Positions 46,695 through 61,600 of a DNA stretch of 64,000 nucleotides are shown here, piece after piece. The notes under the pieces are model-generated. The model was not told the origin of the DNA. It worked only from the letters and a program-made list of their open reading frames with translations, and searched no databases. Each line of letters starts with the position of its first letter. Positions within the stretch are counted from its first letter, which is position 1. The position numbers were made by a program, and so were the translations under genes. The stretch is from Theristus sp. LFF4_11 (Eukaryota > Nematoda > Chromadorea > Monhysterida > Xyalidae), in the NCBI GenBank assembly GCA_030248135.1, contig JASANC010000124.1, positions 124,001 to 188,000 on the forward strand, in the 5' to 3' direction.

Positions 46695-49600
46695 TCAATC
46701 GGCCTGCGAGTGTGTTGAGCTCGTGAAAACGCCGGAGTCGGCAACGCCACGCCGCGCGGCCGTTGCATGCGGGCACTCGGATGCGTCGTCGCTCTGTGAG
46801 GCGCCCGTCGGCGAGTTGTCCGCACTGAACACGGCAAATGAAAACGCTAGACAAAACAAAACATGTTCAACAAAACTAGTAACCTGCCAGTTGTAACAGA
46901 TGTTAAAACGGTGACACACATGGTTGCACAGTCAAAACTGTGTCTTGTTCTTGAAGGTTACAAGATGTTGCTCGTTTGCACCGACCTGACGGCAGTCGGT
47001 GACGAGATGTTGGCGACATTGATGGCGGGCACGTCGGGCACGCCACGCACGCCACGTGCTTCGCCATCGAACGACAGTCGTTTGCGGGCGTACTCGGTGG
47101 CGGCGTGTCCGTTGCTGCCGGTGTCTGCGAGCACTGTGGTGCGTGCGGCGTCACGGCCATGCGCCTGCTGTTGGCGCAACGCACGTCGCCCACTGGACTT
47201 GTAATGCTGCAACATTGAACGCGACATCGTCCACGAGTCGGCATGCTGCTGATGACCGTTGGTCGACAACGAAGGGTGCACGGACGCCGACATCATGCTG
47301 ACGGATGCTGCTGGCACGCCCGGTGTGCTCGTGCTCGTGCTCGCGGCGACCGCTGCAACAACGGTGAACATGTCGTTTCAGCACTGATTCAATGTTCAAC
47401 AAAAAACGGCTCTCAATCAATGCCACTGGCTGACCACGAGATTCAGAGTTTGACGATCGCAGGCGGTGCACGTTGGTGAAGGGCGAGAAGGCAGGTGCAC
47501 CACCGAGCTCGTCCTCGTCAGAGCCTTCGTTGCGCATTTGAAGTCTGCAAGCAACGCAGGTCACTTTGCGACACACTGCACTGCACGCAATGCCAACGAG
47601 CCCCCGAACGCACTTGTACTCGAGCTGTTCCTTCTCGAGCAGCAACGACTCCGACATTTTCTCGGTCTTGCGCGCAGACATCCTCAGGTCTTCGCATTCG
47701 CGTGCCAGACTTTTCTCGACCTCTTTTTTGTGTTCCAGCTGCTGACGGAGATCCTCGAGTTTGTGCTTCAGCTTGCGTATCTCGAGCTCTTTGCCGGGAA
47801 TTTCGGCCACCTGAAAACACGTGAACAAGTATTGTTTGCGCTGTCAGAGAAACCGAGCGAACTGTCAGTTTTCAGAAGTGTAATGCAAAGTGCGAATCGA
47901 CCAACTCAACAACCATTGAGCAACCTGCAGTTCAAGCTGTGCGTTCTTGGTGCGTAGTTCTCTTAGATCATCCTGACGCAGCTCCAACGTCGCCTCGAGA
48001 CTATAGACCTCTTTGCTGAGCATCTGAAACATTTGGGACATTCGTGAACTCATCAAATTGAGTAGCATAAACAAGATCAACACGAAACGGCTCAAATCAT
48101 TTCACAGGTCACCTTGCATTTATCATCAGCACTTTTCAGCAGCGTCTGTTGCAGCTCCTTGACACGTGCAGTGGCTTGGTCAAGTTCCCGTTGAAGTCGT
48201 TGTAGTTCGAGTTTATGCGCTGCTTTCAATTCTGAAACGCACTCACAGTTGCAGTCAAAGTAAGACAATGAGAAATTCCGACGTAAATCATGAAGGAAAC
48301 AATTGAATCATTTCAAGAGCGAGCCAACCGTTGACAGCGTTCGTGTGTTCGTCGTCTTTCTGCTGCAGCTCCAGTTCGTAGTAACGCTTCGTCTCCTCTG
48401 CTCGTTCGTCTGCCCATTTCTCGTAGTGCGCTTGCGTTGACGCAACGCATTCGCGTTTCTGAATGTGTGTGAATTTGACTTTGGCGCTAACATCACGAAA
48501 ATATGCAAACATCCTGCAGTCATCATCAGCAGTCTCCACGAACCTCGCTTTCATACTGCTCCGTCAAACGCTGCAGCTGTTGTTGGTGCGCAGCGGACAC
48601 TGCAACAAACAGAGCAAATGCCAATAATACGCCAGCGACATACGATTTCCACAAAGTTGGCGAGTCTCCGTGCGACCGCACAAAATGGCAGGTCAGCAGC
48701 GTGCACAATAGAACGCCACACACAATAGAACGCCACGAAATAACTTTGGGAAACCCATGAGCTTTTACGAAAGCAGTTCGCAACAGGAACGCTGTGCTGA
48801 CAGTTGTGCTCACTGATAAACTGAGTAATACAGCAGCGCCAGAAAACACACAATGTTCACACCAAAAGTCACTCAGTTCAGTCGGACACTTTTTGGATGT
48901 GTTTGTCACGCAGCATTTCGTAAAGGCAGCCAGTTCAATCGGAGGCATCTTCACCAGAGAACTAAAGCGTTACTGAAGCACCTTTTTTGTTGTGTCTTGG
49001 CACACACCTTTTTTAATTCGCCAAAGCAAATGCGAAAACGCAAATCCAGCTCATTAACCGCGATTTATCACAATACAACAGAAACTGTGTGACATGATTG
49101 TCACTGATAATTTAATTGTCGTAACAAGGTAGCATTTCTGATCGATCGGTGGTGGGGGTGCACGACAATTACACACATTTGCTGCACATTATTACAACTT
49201 CCAGACATACTTTCAGATTTTCAGATAACAACTGCGCATTCGAAATGATACAAGAAGTAAAAATGGGCAACCAATCAATCTGTCACACGATATTACCAGT
49301 GAAGACGCCTGATCAAACTGTAAACAGCAAAGTCAATGCTGCTGACCGACCATTCATTCAAAAGTTGTTCAATCAATTTTGGGAAAGTGCATAACATCTG
49401 ATTTCTCACGTGATTGTCGTTGTTGCTCGATCTCTTGGGCGCGCTGTATGTGCATTTGCTCAATGGCACTCGTGTGCGTCTCACAGAGCTCGCTCTTCTC
49501 TTGGCGTACCAAATCTGTGACACAAAGAGAATGTCAAAAAGTGACTATGCTTTTGACAAAAGTCAACATTCAATTCAATTGCGAATAATTCCAAAGTGTA

Positions 49601-52600
49601 CCGAATTGTGTGTTTGCGTGCAGCAACTGATGCTGCAGCAGTTGCATGGCATCGCTCAACGCTTGCTGTCTCAGTCTGAAATGGTTGCTCATCAGCGCCA
49701 TCACGTCAAACGCACGACATGCCTCGCGCAAACGGGCACCGCCAAGCGCCAGCTGACGCTCCAATCGGCGCGTCGACTCTTCGGCGGCTGAAAGTCGTTG
49801 CACATCACAGTCTGTCCGTGCAAAGACCAAGCTTGCACCAACCAGCGAGCCTGCGTGCGTCTGCGGCGCTGTGCGTGTCCGTGCGCTGTTGTTCACCGAG
49901 CGCCTTGCACTGGTCGCCCGTGTCTGCGCTCGAGCTCGGCATCGTGTCGCAAATCGTCTCGTCCGTTTCGTCAGCAGCCGCCGGCGCAGACGTTGACGCT
50001 GCACTGCTCTCAGTGGCTGCCGCTGTTCTGCTCGTCGTCTGCTTGGTCTTGTCCGACGCTGTGCCGCTGTTGCTCGTTGCTGTCCGCTGGATTTTCGTTT
50101 TCGACGTGCCAACAGTCGCGCCTGCCACATCGAAACAAAAAAAACCAATTTCTGAATTTCAATTTTTCAAAAAACCAGTGCAGTTCAAAAAAATGAGCAA
50201 TCATTTTTATTACAAATCTGTTGAGTCACCAACTTCAACAAAGCACGCCGTTTAGTATACCTGGTCTCACAATATCCACTTAGACCACTTCAAGAAGTTT
50301 ATTCTTTTGTTTATTTGTTTGTGTAGCGCTCTTCAGTAAAGTTGAACCAGCAGCGAAACCAACTATAGCACGGTTAGTCAAGTCTACAAACAACCGGAAT
50401 CACTGGCTTTATTACCTGGTCCACAATGACTTCAAGTACTGTTAGCAAGAATTCGCTGACTTATGTTACGGTTTGCATTGCATTGAGGCGGTAAAAAGCA
50501 CCAAAGAAAACACTAAGCGACTTGCTCAGGCAACACCAGAAATCGTGTGCGTCTGCGTTTGCCCGACAAACAAAGAGAAATACAGCCTCAGATCTTTGGC
50601 AATAAATTCCGCGTTAGAAAACTCCAAACACTGGCGCACAAAACGCCGAGCAAATATTTACCATTACAAATGTTAGCATATCACTCTCTGTGAATGCAAC
50701 AAAAAGGCGCACACATACGACACGTCTGGTGCTCATGTTCATATTCAACAAAAAAACTGTGAAACGATTATTACGGCCACAGAACATTTCGCACCTCGCA
50801 AAAACGGGCGTCACGCCCAGTGACAGTAAAAAAACATTGCTGTGCAAATTTATCGCCCAGTTAGACGGTACTGGAACAAGCAAACGAAAAAACAAGCCAC
50901 TGACCGCCATTGGATGCAGCGGAAGCGGCCTTCGGTGGCAATTTGCTAGTTGTTTTCACAGAGGCAGACGATTTAGATGACGAAGCGATTGAGGCAACCG
51001 ATGAGGCACTGGCACTGGGCGCTTGAGAAAGGGACGTTGTGCGCGACGACTGGGCCGTGCTTGAAACGGAGCCTTTCAACTGCGACGTCGACGGTGTTGT
51101 TGAGTGGTTGCTGACCAGCGAGCCTTGGCTGCCAATCGCAGCACTCCGCGCGAGACGAGACGGCGGCCGCTTGGAAAGGCCGTTCGTGCTCGCAGTGCCG
51201 TTCTGCTGCGCCACTCGAGTGCCCTTGGTGACAGCTGGCTTCGGCTGGCCGCCAGTGGTGGCGTCCGGCTCAGTCATGCCGTTCGTGTTGCTCGTCGTCG
51301 ATGCACGACGCTCTAGAACCGGTAATCAAATAAGTTTCATAATTCAGACGGGGTTTCGTTTTGCAAGAAAATAAAAAAAGTTACTCGATTAGTTTGACCG
51401 ATCCCACTGAATGTTAGTTACGAACCAACCGCGCAGGCGTGCATCCAGCGAATGGAAGCGGAAACGTTGTGAAAAAACTGTGCTGACTCTAAAACTGCAC
51501 GATACGAACACAAAACATCGAACCACGTTCAAATTTATCCGACAAAAAACGGCAACGAAACATGTGTCATGTTAGCATAGAAAGCGGAACAGCCCTACCG
51601 AATGTTGCGCAAACCAATAAGGGCACACGCAAATAAAATGAGGCATGTTTTGAAAGCACGCGATGTATTCGGTTACTGCTGGCTTCATTCCGACCGTGTT
51701 CCTCCCTGCCACCCAAAATACACAATGCTAGCAGCCAGGTTCCCTTCATCAGACTGACTCCATTTCTCGTCTTGCTAATTTCAGCGACTTTTATTGAACA
51801 AAAAAAAGCATCGGACCAAAATTGAATCGAACGTGTTTTTAGCCAAATAGAACCAAACCAGCGCTGTAGCTACATTTGAAGGAACTATGCAACATTAATT
51901 TTTTTTGTTGCAAGTAACGCTTCCTCAGCTACAGTGGTTTGATACCGAAAGACAATCAGTCGAGCACATTTTCCCAACCTTCTGCCAAAAGCTGAAGCGC
52001 AAACAAAACGTTGACAAGAACGAATTTGAGTTTCTTGAACTGTGAATTGAGTGGATACGATCAATACTAATTCAGCAACTTTTTCACCACAAAATACAAA
52101 CTGTGCTGTGACAATCACATTTTTCAAAAGTTCCATTTCAAAAGTCTGTCTCCCGTCCATTCATCCATAGTAACGCCACACGGGAATTATCGATCAAACA
52201 GTGATGACTGATTGATAACGAAAGCTGACAAACTGACAACAAACTTGCACAGCACAGCAAACAAACGCACTTTGCGGCGCAGCCTTCGGCGGCGGCATCA
52301 GCGACTGCCTCGGTTTCGCAGGTGTTTTCTTGGGTGCCGGTGGTTTTGCGGCCACGTTGGACGCCTTCGCCGGGGCCAACGGTTTTTTGGCGACTGACGT
52401 GCTGCCAGCAGTGGGCATCGTGTCTACTGAAAAGTGTAGTACAAGTGTGAAAAAACACGAATGCACGCAATGTTTGCATACACACACCAAACGACTCTCA
52501 TAATCTGCACTGCGGTTGTAGGCTAAGTATAAACATTGACCGCTAAGAAACATTACAAGAGCGCGCGACAAAACAAGCACAGTGTTTTACTTTTTGACTG

Positions 52601-55600
52601 ACGGTTGTTGTAAAACTCAAGAGATTCAGCACTTTTTTCAACTTTCAAGTCAAACTTGCGCCACCCGCAAGCGTTTCTGACAAGAATAGTAATGCAGTTT
52701 CTGACTATAATGCCGTTTATTCTCATCGTTTGTGGTTTGGCTGCGGCAACGAAACCAATGAAAATAGTGCGCGGCAGAATAAAATTAAAACGAAACGCAG
52801 AGCGCACGTACACACCCGCTGCGAGCAAAAATGATTAGAAAATCATGCTGCCGAATGCAAACAAAGTGTATAGAATTTTTTTTTTCAAAGTCAAAAATCC
52901 TATAAATCAGCGTGCGGTTTTGAACATAAACGGTTATCGAAACGAACCCCAAGTTGAAGTGAACCTTACAGCTTGTTCAGCAAACTGACAGATTTTCAGA
53001 CGGTGAAAGTTAAAAACCGTAAAAAAGGGCAAGGCCGAAACACTACTGTCCGCTCAGTCCTCCCGTCAGTCGAAAACAACCTACACACCAGCACGCAGTA
53101 CGTAACAGCATTGTTGGCCGTTGCCATGCTGTTAAAACAAATTAACGACACCGAAAGAATACACAATGAACGCAAGAGCATTAGCAATGGCGGAATACGT
53201 TAAAAGAGTGAGAGACAGCGCTACACGGAAAACAGAATCAGAAATGAACCACAGAAACACAAGAAACAAGCCTGTGCAAGCACTAAGCAGGCTCTGTTTG
53301 CGGCATTCTTTCGCACGTTTCTCTGTTCATCTCTGTGCGTGCATGAAAATCACATGCTGCGATGTGTTTCGTGAAACTGAATCAAGACACGCGAAACGAA
53401 CTGAGCGCGCTCGAAATACACAGTAGCAATAACTGTGGCAAGTTGCACAGAAGCAGACCTGCGAAGGAAAAGCAGCAGCAGCTGATAACCGATGAGCGAA
53501 CATTGCACAGCATCTCAGATATGCAAGTTTGTGCGCACGCAAGCGAGCACTCAAGTGCATGCATCACTCTGGCGCTCACTGCAAATCCTGATTTCATCAA
53601 GATAACACACGCCGCAGAATTGTTGCTGGCTGCTAAACACGTCAGACGAGCTGTGTTGAACGCAAAAAAACACAGACACTGCAACTGAAACCATTGCAGT
53701 AAATCAGTTTAACTGGAAACGAAATTCGAAACGAAAACAGAGAGCATCATCCAATGCGACATGAAAGCTCGCTTCTTTGTGAGGATGGCGAAACGGCCGC
53801 GAAAACGATCCAAAAAAGAGCTCGGAATTCTTTGGGTAAGAGACTGCTATTATACAAAAGTATTTGAACCAAAACCGAACAGAAATATTTGATCATCACT
53901 CCTTCGGGAAATGAAAAGTTCGAAAAAGACGAATAAAACAGATTAGTTGCGCTCAAGCAATACGTGGCGAGCATGACCGCTGAAAACGGCAATATGCAAA
54001 CAAACGCAGAGGCAAACTGGCCTGAAAACTGACTCAGCACTGGCAGTGCAACCTGGGCGCTACAAACATGGTGCGCCATCCGTGGCAAAGGTTGCAAGGA
54101 AAAAGAGGGCAGGCAAGACGCTATGTAGAAAAATGATCGATTACGATTGCGACGAAACGCTGTTCACTTGAAACCGTTGACTTGCATTAGCTCACACACA
54201 GACAAATTGCGCTGAAGAAAACAATCAACCGACCAGTTCACTGGTGTAGATGTGAAAAAGCGATACCGGTTTGGCAAAGTCTGGCCTCCGTTGAAGCAAC
54301 TGAAAAAGTCTTGTCCTCAATTTTCAAACAAGTTTGACTTTGACACTAATAGGACGTTTTATTTGACTTGATTCACAGTATTTTAACCGATTGAATGAAA
54401 TTGATAATAATAACACCGGGTGCGTGCGAAATTGAATTACTGCATTCAACTTTGGCAGACATCAGAAACATGTGACCGGTTTCAATCGAAAGCAAGCACT
54501 AACTGAAACTAAACGTCGTTCTCGGCAAAAACCCACTTTAAATGAGAAGAAATAAGTACACATTCATCGGATTGCCGAATATCTTGAAGATAAGTGAGTT
54601 GTTGCACTTTTCTCAACTGAAGCACAACAATATAAAAAATCAAGCTGAGGAAAAATGAAGAAAAAACAAACAACCATTTCCAACGGTATAGCCAAGTGGT
54701 GATTGATGAATTCAGCGAAAATTGCACCGGCTAAAACATTTTTTCTCGAAAACAACGAGCCACGCCGAGGTCTTTACATCAAAATTTATGTCACCACGCC
54801 ACCCCGATACGGTTTTTGTGTTCAGTTCAGCAAATAATGCACCAAACCAGGAAAACTTGACCATGTTACTCGGTAAGTCGAAAAAAACTCTTTTCACAAA
54901 CCACTTTCTTTTGTTCGGCTCAGCTCAACAACTTGTACATTAACTGAAAAAAACCAAACACTTCTAAGGGCTAAATTTCAAACAAAACTGCAGTATTTTT
55001 GACAACTTCAAGCAAAAGATCTTGATTCCCATCGTGATGATAACGCTATGCTGATTTTGAAACGGGTAAAAGCAGCGGGATAAATGCAATATAAAAATCA
55101 ATGCGGGCCAAATACGAATGTTGTGTTGTGAAACAATGCTGAGTGCGCATGCCTGCGATGGTGAGACTGAGAGAGATACGTGACAGACTGGCTGACTATC
55201 GATTGAAAAAAATGAGCACGAGTTTACGTAATTGAACAACGCAACCAACGAACGAGGTGAACTGAAAGGAAAATCATGAGACGCAGTGGATGCATGTTGA
55301 CAAAGCAACAGACTGCGATAAAAACAATCAATGCAAGGGCACATCACACAACACACCAACAATCGCACGAAAGCACACAAATTCTGTTTGACCTGTGCTT
55401 TTTGGTGTTTGCACGCAGACAGGTTGCCAATTGCCAGTGAGCAAACAAACGCAAAACGAGTTTTCACCCGCACATTATCAAAAAAATCGTTGCTACAAAC
55501 GAGCATTATTGAAAAAATAACAATTGCGTAAAGTTCGTTCCTCTGGCCTGCTGACTGAATCTGTGAGATGTGAAATGGGAAAATATGCCCAATGTTCAAT

Positions 55601-58600
55601 GCCACAATGTCTATAAGGCCGTAACGCAACTTGAAATTATTTTCATTTGCTCTCGCTTCACCCGTTTTTTACTGCATTGAAGTTGATCAAGATGAGGCAG
55701 AACATGAATGCGTCAGAACGCGGTGCAAAACAACCAACAGTTTTTTATATTGTTACATCGCAAGGATCGCTAGCTTTCTAGGTTTTTTTACGACATAAAC
55801 TTGTGCAAAAACATCACACAACACTTGTTGGAGAGAACACATAAAACGCACATCGTTAAAGGAAATCGCACGTTTTATGGCGTATTTATGAGGCCATAGC
55901 CGGAATAAAATCAAATGCCGGGATAATCAATTAAGCCGGTCAGAAGTTGACTTGAACCAAAATGTTCAACTTTGAAACTGAAACGTCGCACTAAAAACGT
56001 AACGAGGAACGGTTCCCGTGGGATCATAATGCCACACTGCACAGCTGTGAAAATACGACCAGTAAATAGAAACGTGGAAGCAGTGGCATGGCATGGCAGC
56101 ACACAGTTTTATAACGCACCAGTGACTTCCGGTCTGTAACGACTTGGGGGACTACATGGAAACCACACAGCATGCATGGGACGAAGTCGGTGCAGCAAAA
56201 CAAAATATTGTTTCTGATTGATAATCAATGCAGCCTGGTAGTGCAATATGAATAAATGCGCTGTTTTGGGACTGCAGCAATTGCGCTGCTTTGTACGTTT
56301 CACATTCTGTCCAACCAACCGCGAGACTCGGCCGCTGACGCTGCTGCAGGCTCCGTTGCTGGTGCGCGCATGATTTCAGCCAGCGCACTCTTCACCTGCT
56401 TCTTCGGCTTTGCCTTCTCAGCCTGCATGCTTGCCTTGAGTTGCTGCATGATCTGCTGCTGTTTGCTCGGCGGCTTCGCTGGACGTGCGGCTGCCTGCAC
56501 CGCCGGACTCTTTGCTGACAACAGGCTCGCTTTCACCTGCAGCAATCGCAGAAACAGTGCTGTGCACGCAAACACACCTCGCAACAGCCATAGGCCTTTA
56601 CTGGCTGCCAGGAATACTGAGCCTCGGAATATTTGTGAGTTGCGGCACTGAACTTCCTAGCGCAGCCCGATAACACGAAGATGCTGGCTACAAAGGCAAC
56701 TGCTTACCTTGCTGACAGCGAGCGGTTTGCCGGTTGGTGCAGCTGTGGTGCGCTTAGTGCTGGCGGTTGTTGAGGCTGCCTGTGGCTTGCTGCTCGTTGG
56801 CGTTGACTCGGATTCATCTCTGATGGGACTCAACGTCAACGTGTCGTCTGAAACAAAACACAAATACAATCAAATGCAGCCAAACACCAAAGAAACGTGC
56901 AGCGAAGCAACCTGGTCGCTTGGTCCTGGAGCGGTCGGCCGAGGCAGCCAATGGCGTGGAATGCATGCTGAGCGATGCAGCCGCAGGATCACTGCTGGGT
57001 GGCGCGGTACTGCTGCTGGAATGTGCTGCTGGCTCGCTTGATCCGGGTGACACAAACACAGCTGCTGCCGCTGCTTCACTGGATACGCTCTTATGATCGG
57101 GCTGCACTGGCCCTTCCTGCAACAAACAAACGCAGTTTTTTGGTGATAACCTAAAAGTAAAAACCACAATGCACACACACACACAGCCAGCATCGAAACA
57201 GGTGTAGGTTGTTTTATTTTACTGCTCAATGTTATCTGTTCTCGAATGTAAAAATTGGGCACTCTTATCAAAAAAAAACAGAAAAACACAAACTAAGTGG
57301 TACAGTTCTAAATCAAGTAAGTTGTAGTTAGCTGGTTCTCAGCTTCTTGCAATGAAAACCGACTAACAAACAACGAGCAAGCGTGCATATTGTACAACAG
57401 TGTCAAAAGCACACAAGCAAAGTGAGCATCTCGATGTTGCGCTCTATTTCAGGATACCATTCGGCCAACGATGACGTGCATGGCGCACAACTAAGCGTGA
57501 CTCAGCGGCATTATTGGTAGAAACAAAACGCTCACATTCGCTCGAGCACACACACAAACACACATTGAAACTGGCAGACACTATCGATTGCCTTTTGTGT
57601 TCCGCGCAGTCAGCCAGAGCCAGAAAAACAGCACCCGCACATTTATCATAATAAATGCATTGCATCTCTCTCTGTCTGTTCGTCTGCCCGTCACCAAAAG
57701 CAAAAAGTCGACAACACAAACTCATGAAAACTTGGGCACGGATTCAAACAACTCGATAAAACCATTGCGCAAATGGTGCTCGGATCAGATTAAATCGAAG
57801 AAGACGAGTGTCATGCCAGCAGGCGCGTATTTTTCAGCGCAAAAAATAATGAGACGGACAAAAATGCAGTTTGGCGTAAAAATCGGAACAACACTGCGAG
57901 CAACCTGCGCTGCTGTTTGTTGCAGAGAGCCAGCGGATGTGCGCACGACACTGACGACGGTGCCCTCGTGCGAAGTGCTCGAACTGTGCGAGTGCTGCGA
58001 TGAGGCAAACTGGTCGGCAACCAGGCAGAACTGCTGCTGGCCACGGTCGGCACTGGACTCGCGCGAGTCCTCGTGGTAGCCGGTGTCAACGCTGCCCGCG
58101 GACACTGGTCGGTCGTGCTCATCACGCCCTGCTGTCGTTGCTGTGGGTGCGTCTGCAAACAACAACACTGGTCGCGCAACGCACTGCACACACTGGTGCA
58201 ACCGGATACAGAAGCTGTAGATTCGGTGACACCCAACCACTGAAGTCTATTTTTACCTTCTTCGTCTGCGATCGTTTCAGCAGCTGTCTTCAGCTCTTCA
58301 TCTTCAATGCCATCCGCGCTGTATGTGGCATTTCTGAAATATAATAAAAAAATTTCCACTGTTTCCAAAAGTCTTTTGACAAAAGATGCAAAAATTGTAA
58401 TAAAAAATACCGGATAACGACGGCAGGTTTCACATGTTCTGGTTGTTCGTCTTTGGCAGCCACCATTTGCGACAGCAAGCCGTCGGATGAACTGTCGTCA
58501 AGCAATTCGCGAACAAGCACGCTGGAAGACGCCAGATCGTACGTTGTGTTCAGCGTCGCGCCCGCTTGAGAATGCTCCAAACGAAACGCTGAAATGAAAT

Positions 58601-61600
58601 CGTGAAAAAGCAACAGCCACATTTTGGCAAAATAGCTTCCTTCTTCAGAAATGATGCAGAACAAAAACAACCCCAGTGAAGCGCACTTTGATCGCCAGTG
58701 CTTCTGTCGGAGTTTTGCATCTCTTTGACAGCCTTTGCTTTCACGTCGTCGTCGTCAGCTCCGTCAGGCTCAGTTTGCTGGTGAGCGCTTGCGACTGCGA
58801 CCGACGGAGCATCGATCGGCGACTCTCTGATGGTGCTCGTTGATTCCAGCATCACTTGATCTTCGTACGACAAAAACTCCAACAAGTCTGCAGCTGGCAA
58901 ATCGAAGCTGTTCTCGCGCGTCGTCGCGTCCGGCGTCATCAGACTCATGTAGCCGGTTTTAACTGCATTTACAAAACATGTTCTCAGTACAGTCGAACTG
59001 TCAATAGGTAACCAGCTGATTGGTTGGTGATCACGTGATAATGCGTTCTGTGCAAGCATTGCTGCAGGGCCTGAGTCTGTCCTGCCCTGCACAGAAAGCA
59101 TGCAAGCAACCAATTAGCTGATTGCCTATAAATTTAAGTTTGACTGCAGGTTGGAAGCGCACGCACGATGGGCGAAGTGGTGCAGGGGTAGTGTTACGCA
59201 ACTTTGAATGAGGTGAACACGTGTGTGCTGAGCTCACTGCTTTCCTTGACCCCACCTATGCCCATAGTTGTTCCAGAGCTGAGGGGTTTGGGGGGGGGAG
59301 GGGCGATACGGATAGCTGAAGCAAATTTTCCAGATAGATAGCTGCAAAATTGGGGGGGGGGGGCGCGGGGAAAGGCATGTGATTTTGGGGGGTCAACTTT
59401 TTGAAATTAGATAGATAGTTAGCTAAAACGCTAAAAAGCAATAAAAACAGTTAAATAATGCTTAAAATACTAAAAATCAAGTGTAAATGCGTATTTAACC
59501 TAAAATTAGCGAATTTTTCAAGAATTGCGAGCAAAAAATAGTCAATTTTAGTCAAAAATTGACTCATTTCATGTCTTCGAAAACAAATTTTTTTAGATAA
59601 ATAGCTGGCTGGGAAAATGTTTGAGATAGATAGTAGCTGAGCTGAAAAATCTTCTCTTATAGACATAGATTCGAAATTTTTTTTGGGGGAGGGCGGCCAG
59701 GCCAGCCTAGGGTTAGGGGCTTTGAAAAAAAAATTTTTTTTATTTTTTTTTCGTTTTTTTTTTTTTTAAATTTGGATTTTTTTTAAACTTAAAAAAAAAT
59801 TGAAAAATTTTTCTTCTACTTTGCTCTGAAAATTCGATTTATGGCATAATTTTTTGAAAGTTCAAACCAAATTTTCTTCCCAACTTCTTTGTGTGCTTAG
59901 GTACATGTCATTATTTGGTCATTTTGACCGACGTACTCCATGTTTTTCGATTTGGATGACTTCTAGAGTCAATTTTTAGCGTTGAAATGACTTAACTGAA
60001 TTGAAATATCGTTTCAGAAATCGTTTTCTTGCAACTTAGAACATGTTTTTTCAGTCGGTAGGCCATGAGATGAACATGATATCTTGTTGATTGGCGTACG
60101 TTATAGGTCTACAATGGAGTTGTGCGATATATTGTTAAACAATTGGAGCGGGGATGTTGGTTAATACCACATCACACGACCGTTTTTCAGATACCCGATA
60201 ACATGGCCACATGTTAAAACTTGTGTGCTGAGCTAAACTAACGTGTTAAACTTGCGTCTGTCAGTTGCCCGCAACGTGATCGCGAAATCATGGTACGTGT
60301 TTTCGATACGATGATTTGAAGAGTGGGCTCTCGCCATGTGGCAGATAGCATAGCTGGTTGAACCTGAAAGTAAGTGTCTTGGGGGGGGGGCGACCGGGTC
60401 GACAGGGGTTGCCGACTTAGCTACAGCAAACAGGAATTTTTGAACACAGTCAAATTTTGGTAATTTTCTAAAGAGGAACAACTAAGAACGGTTCAATATT
60501 CAAGTACACGTCGAAAATTGTCCTGTTTTACTGTTGAAAATGCAACTTTCCCTCTATGAAATGGACATAATTTCAATAAAACACGATTTTCGCTCTTATA
60601 GTTTTCCGGATCGTTCTGAAAATAGTCTAGATGAACTCAGCTCGACGAGACGCTTCGAACAAACCTAACTTGTAAAAAAAAATTTAAAAAAAAAAATTTT
60701 TTTAATTTAAAAAAAAATCCGGATTTTTTTTCCCTATCCCTAGGCCAGCCCCCCCCATTTAAGAAGCATTGTAGAATACCAGATTTAAAACGTATCATCT
60801 CAATTTGCTGAACTTTCCCTTGCTCTTAAACCATAAAAAGTCCCGTTACTGCTGAAAGCACACCTGTTCTTCTTCGTACGTCGAGTCGTAGTCGTCTTCG
60901 TGCTCTTGGCTGGTATCCCACAACTGTGCCCATGCCCTATATTTGCCCCCTTCCCCTACACCATACAACCGTGGCTGAGCGTCTGATCCTAGCCCAACTT
61001 CAACGGCAAGAGCATTGTCAACATTTTGCAATTCAAGAAGTTGGCTGTTTGCGGTTTCGCCAGGTAGACGCATACCGCGGTGCCCATAGTTGTTCTTGGG
61101 GGGGGGGGCTGGGGGGCCGCTCCCCCCAAAAATTTTCGAATCTATCTCTATCAAAGAAGATCGGCTCAGCTATTATCTATCTAAAAAAATTTCCCAGCCA
61201 GCTATCTATCAAAAAAAAATTTGTCTTCGAAGACAAATGAGTCAGACCAAAATTGACTGTTTTTGCTCAAAATTCTTGAAAAATTTTGCTAATTTTAGGT
61301 TAAATACGCATTTATACTTGATTTCTAGTGTATTTTTAGCATTATTATGCTGTTTTTTTATAGCTTGTTAGCGTTTTAGCTATCTATCTATCAAATTTCA
61401 AAAATGTTGACCGCCCCCCCCCAAAGTCACATGCCCCCCCGCGGCACCACCCCCAAAATTTTCCAGCTATCTATCTGGAAAATTTGCTCCAGCTATCTAT
61501 ATCGGCCCCCCCATACCCCTCGGCTCTGGAACAACTGTGGCGGTGCCCCCTGGCTCGTCAGTGCGACGGACACCAGGCTGAACTGCCGAAGCTGTTTTAC

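Noticed and set aside
49812..49842. 31-nt intron in the MTUS-like gene
   Set aside because: A donor at 49896 (GTGAAC) gives the same phase with an 85-nt intron, which is more plausible.
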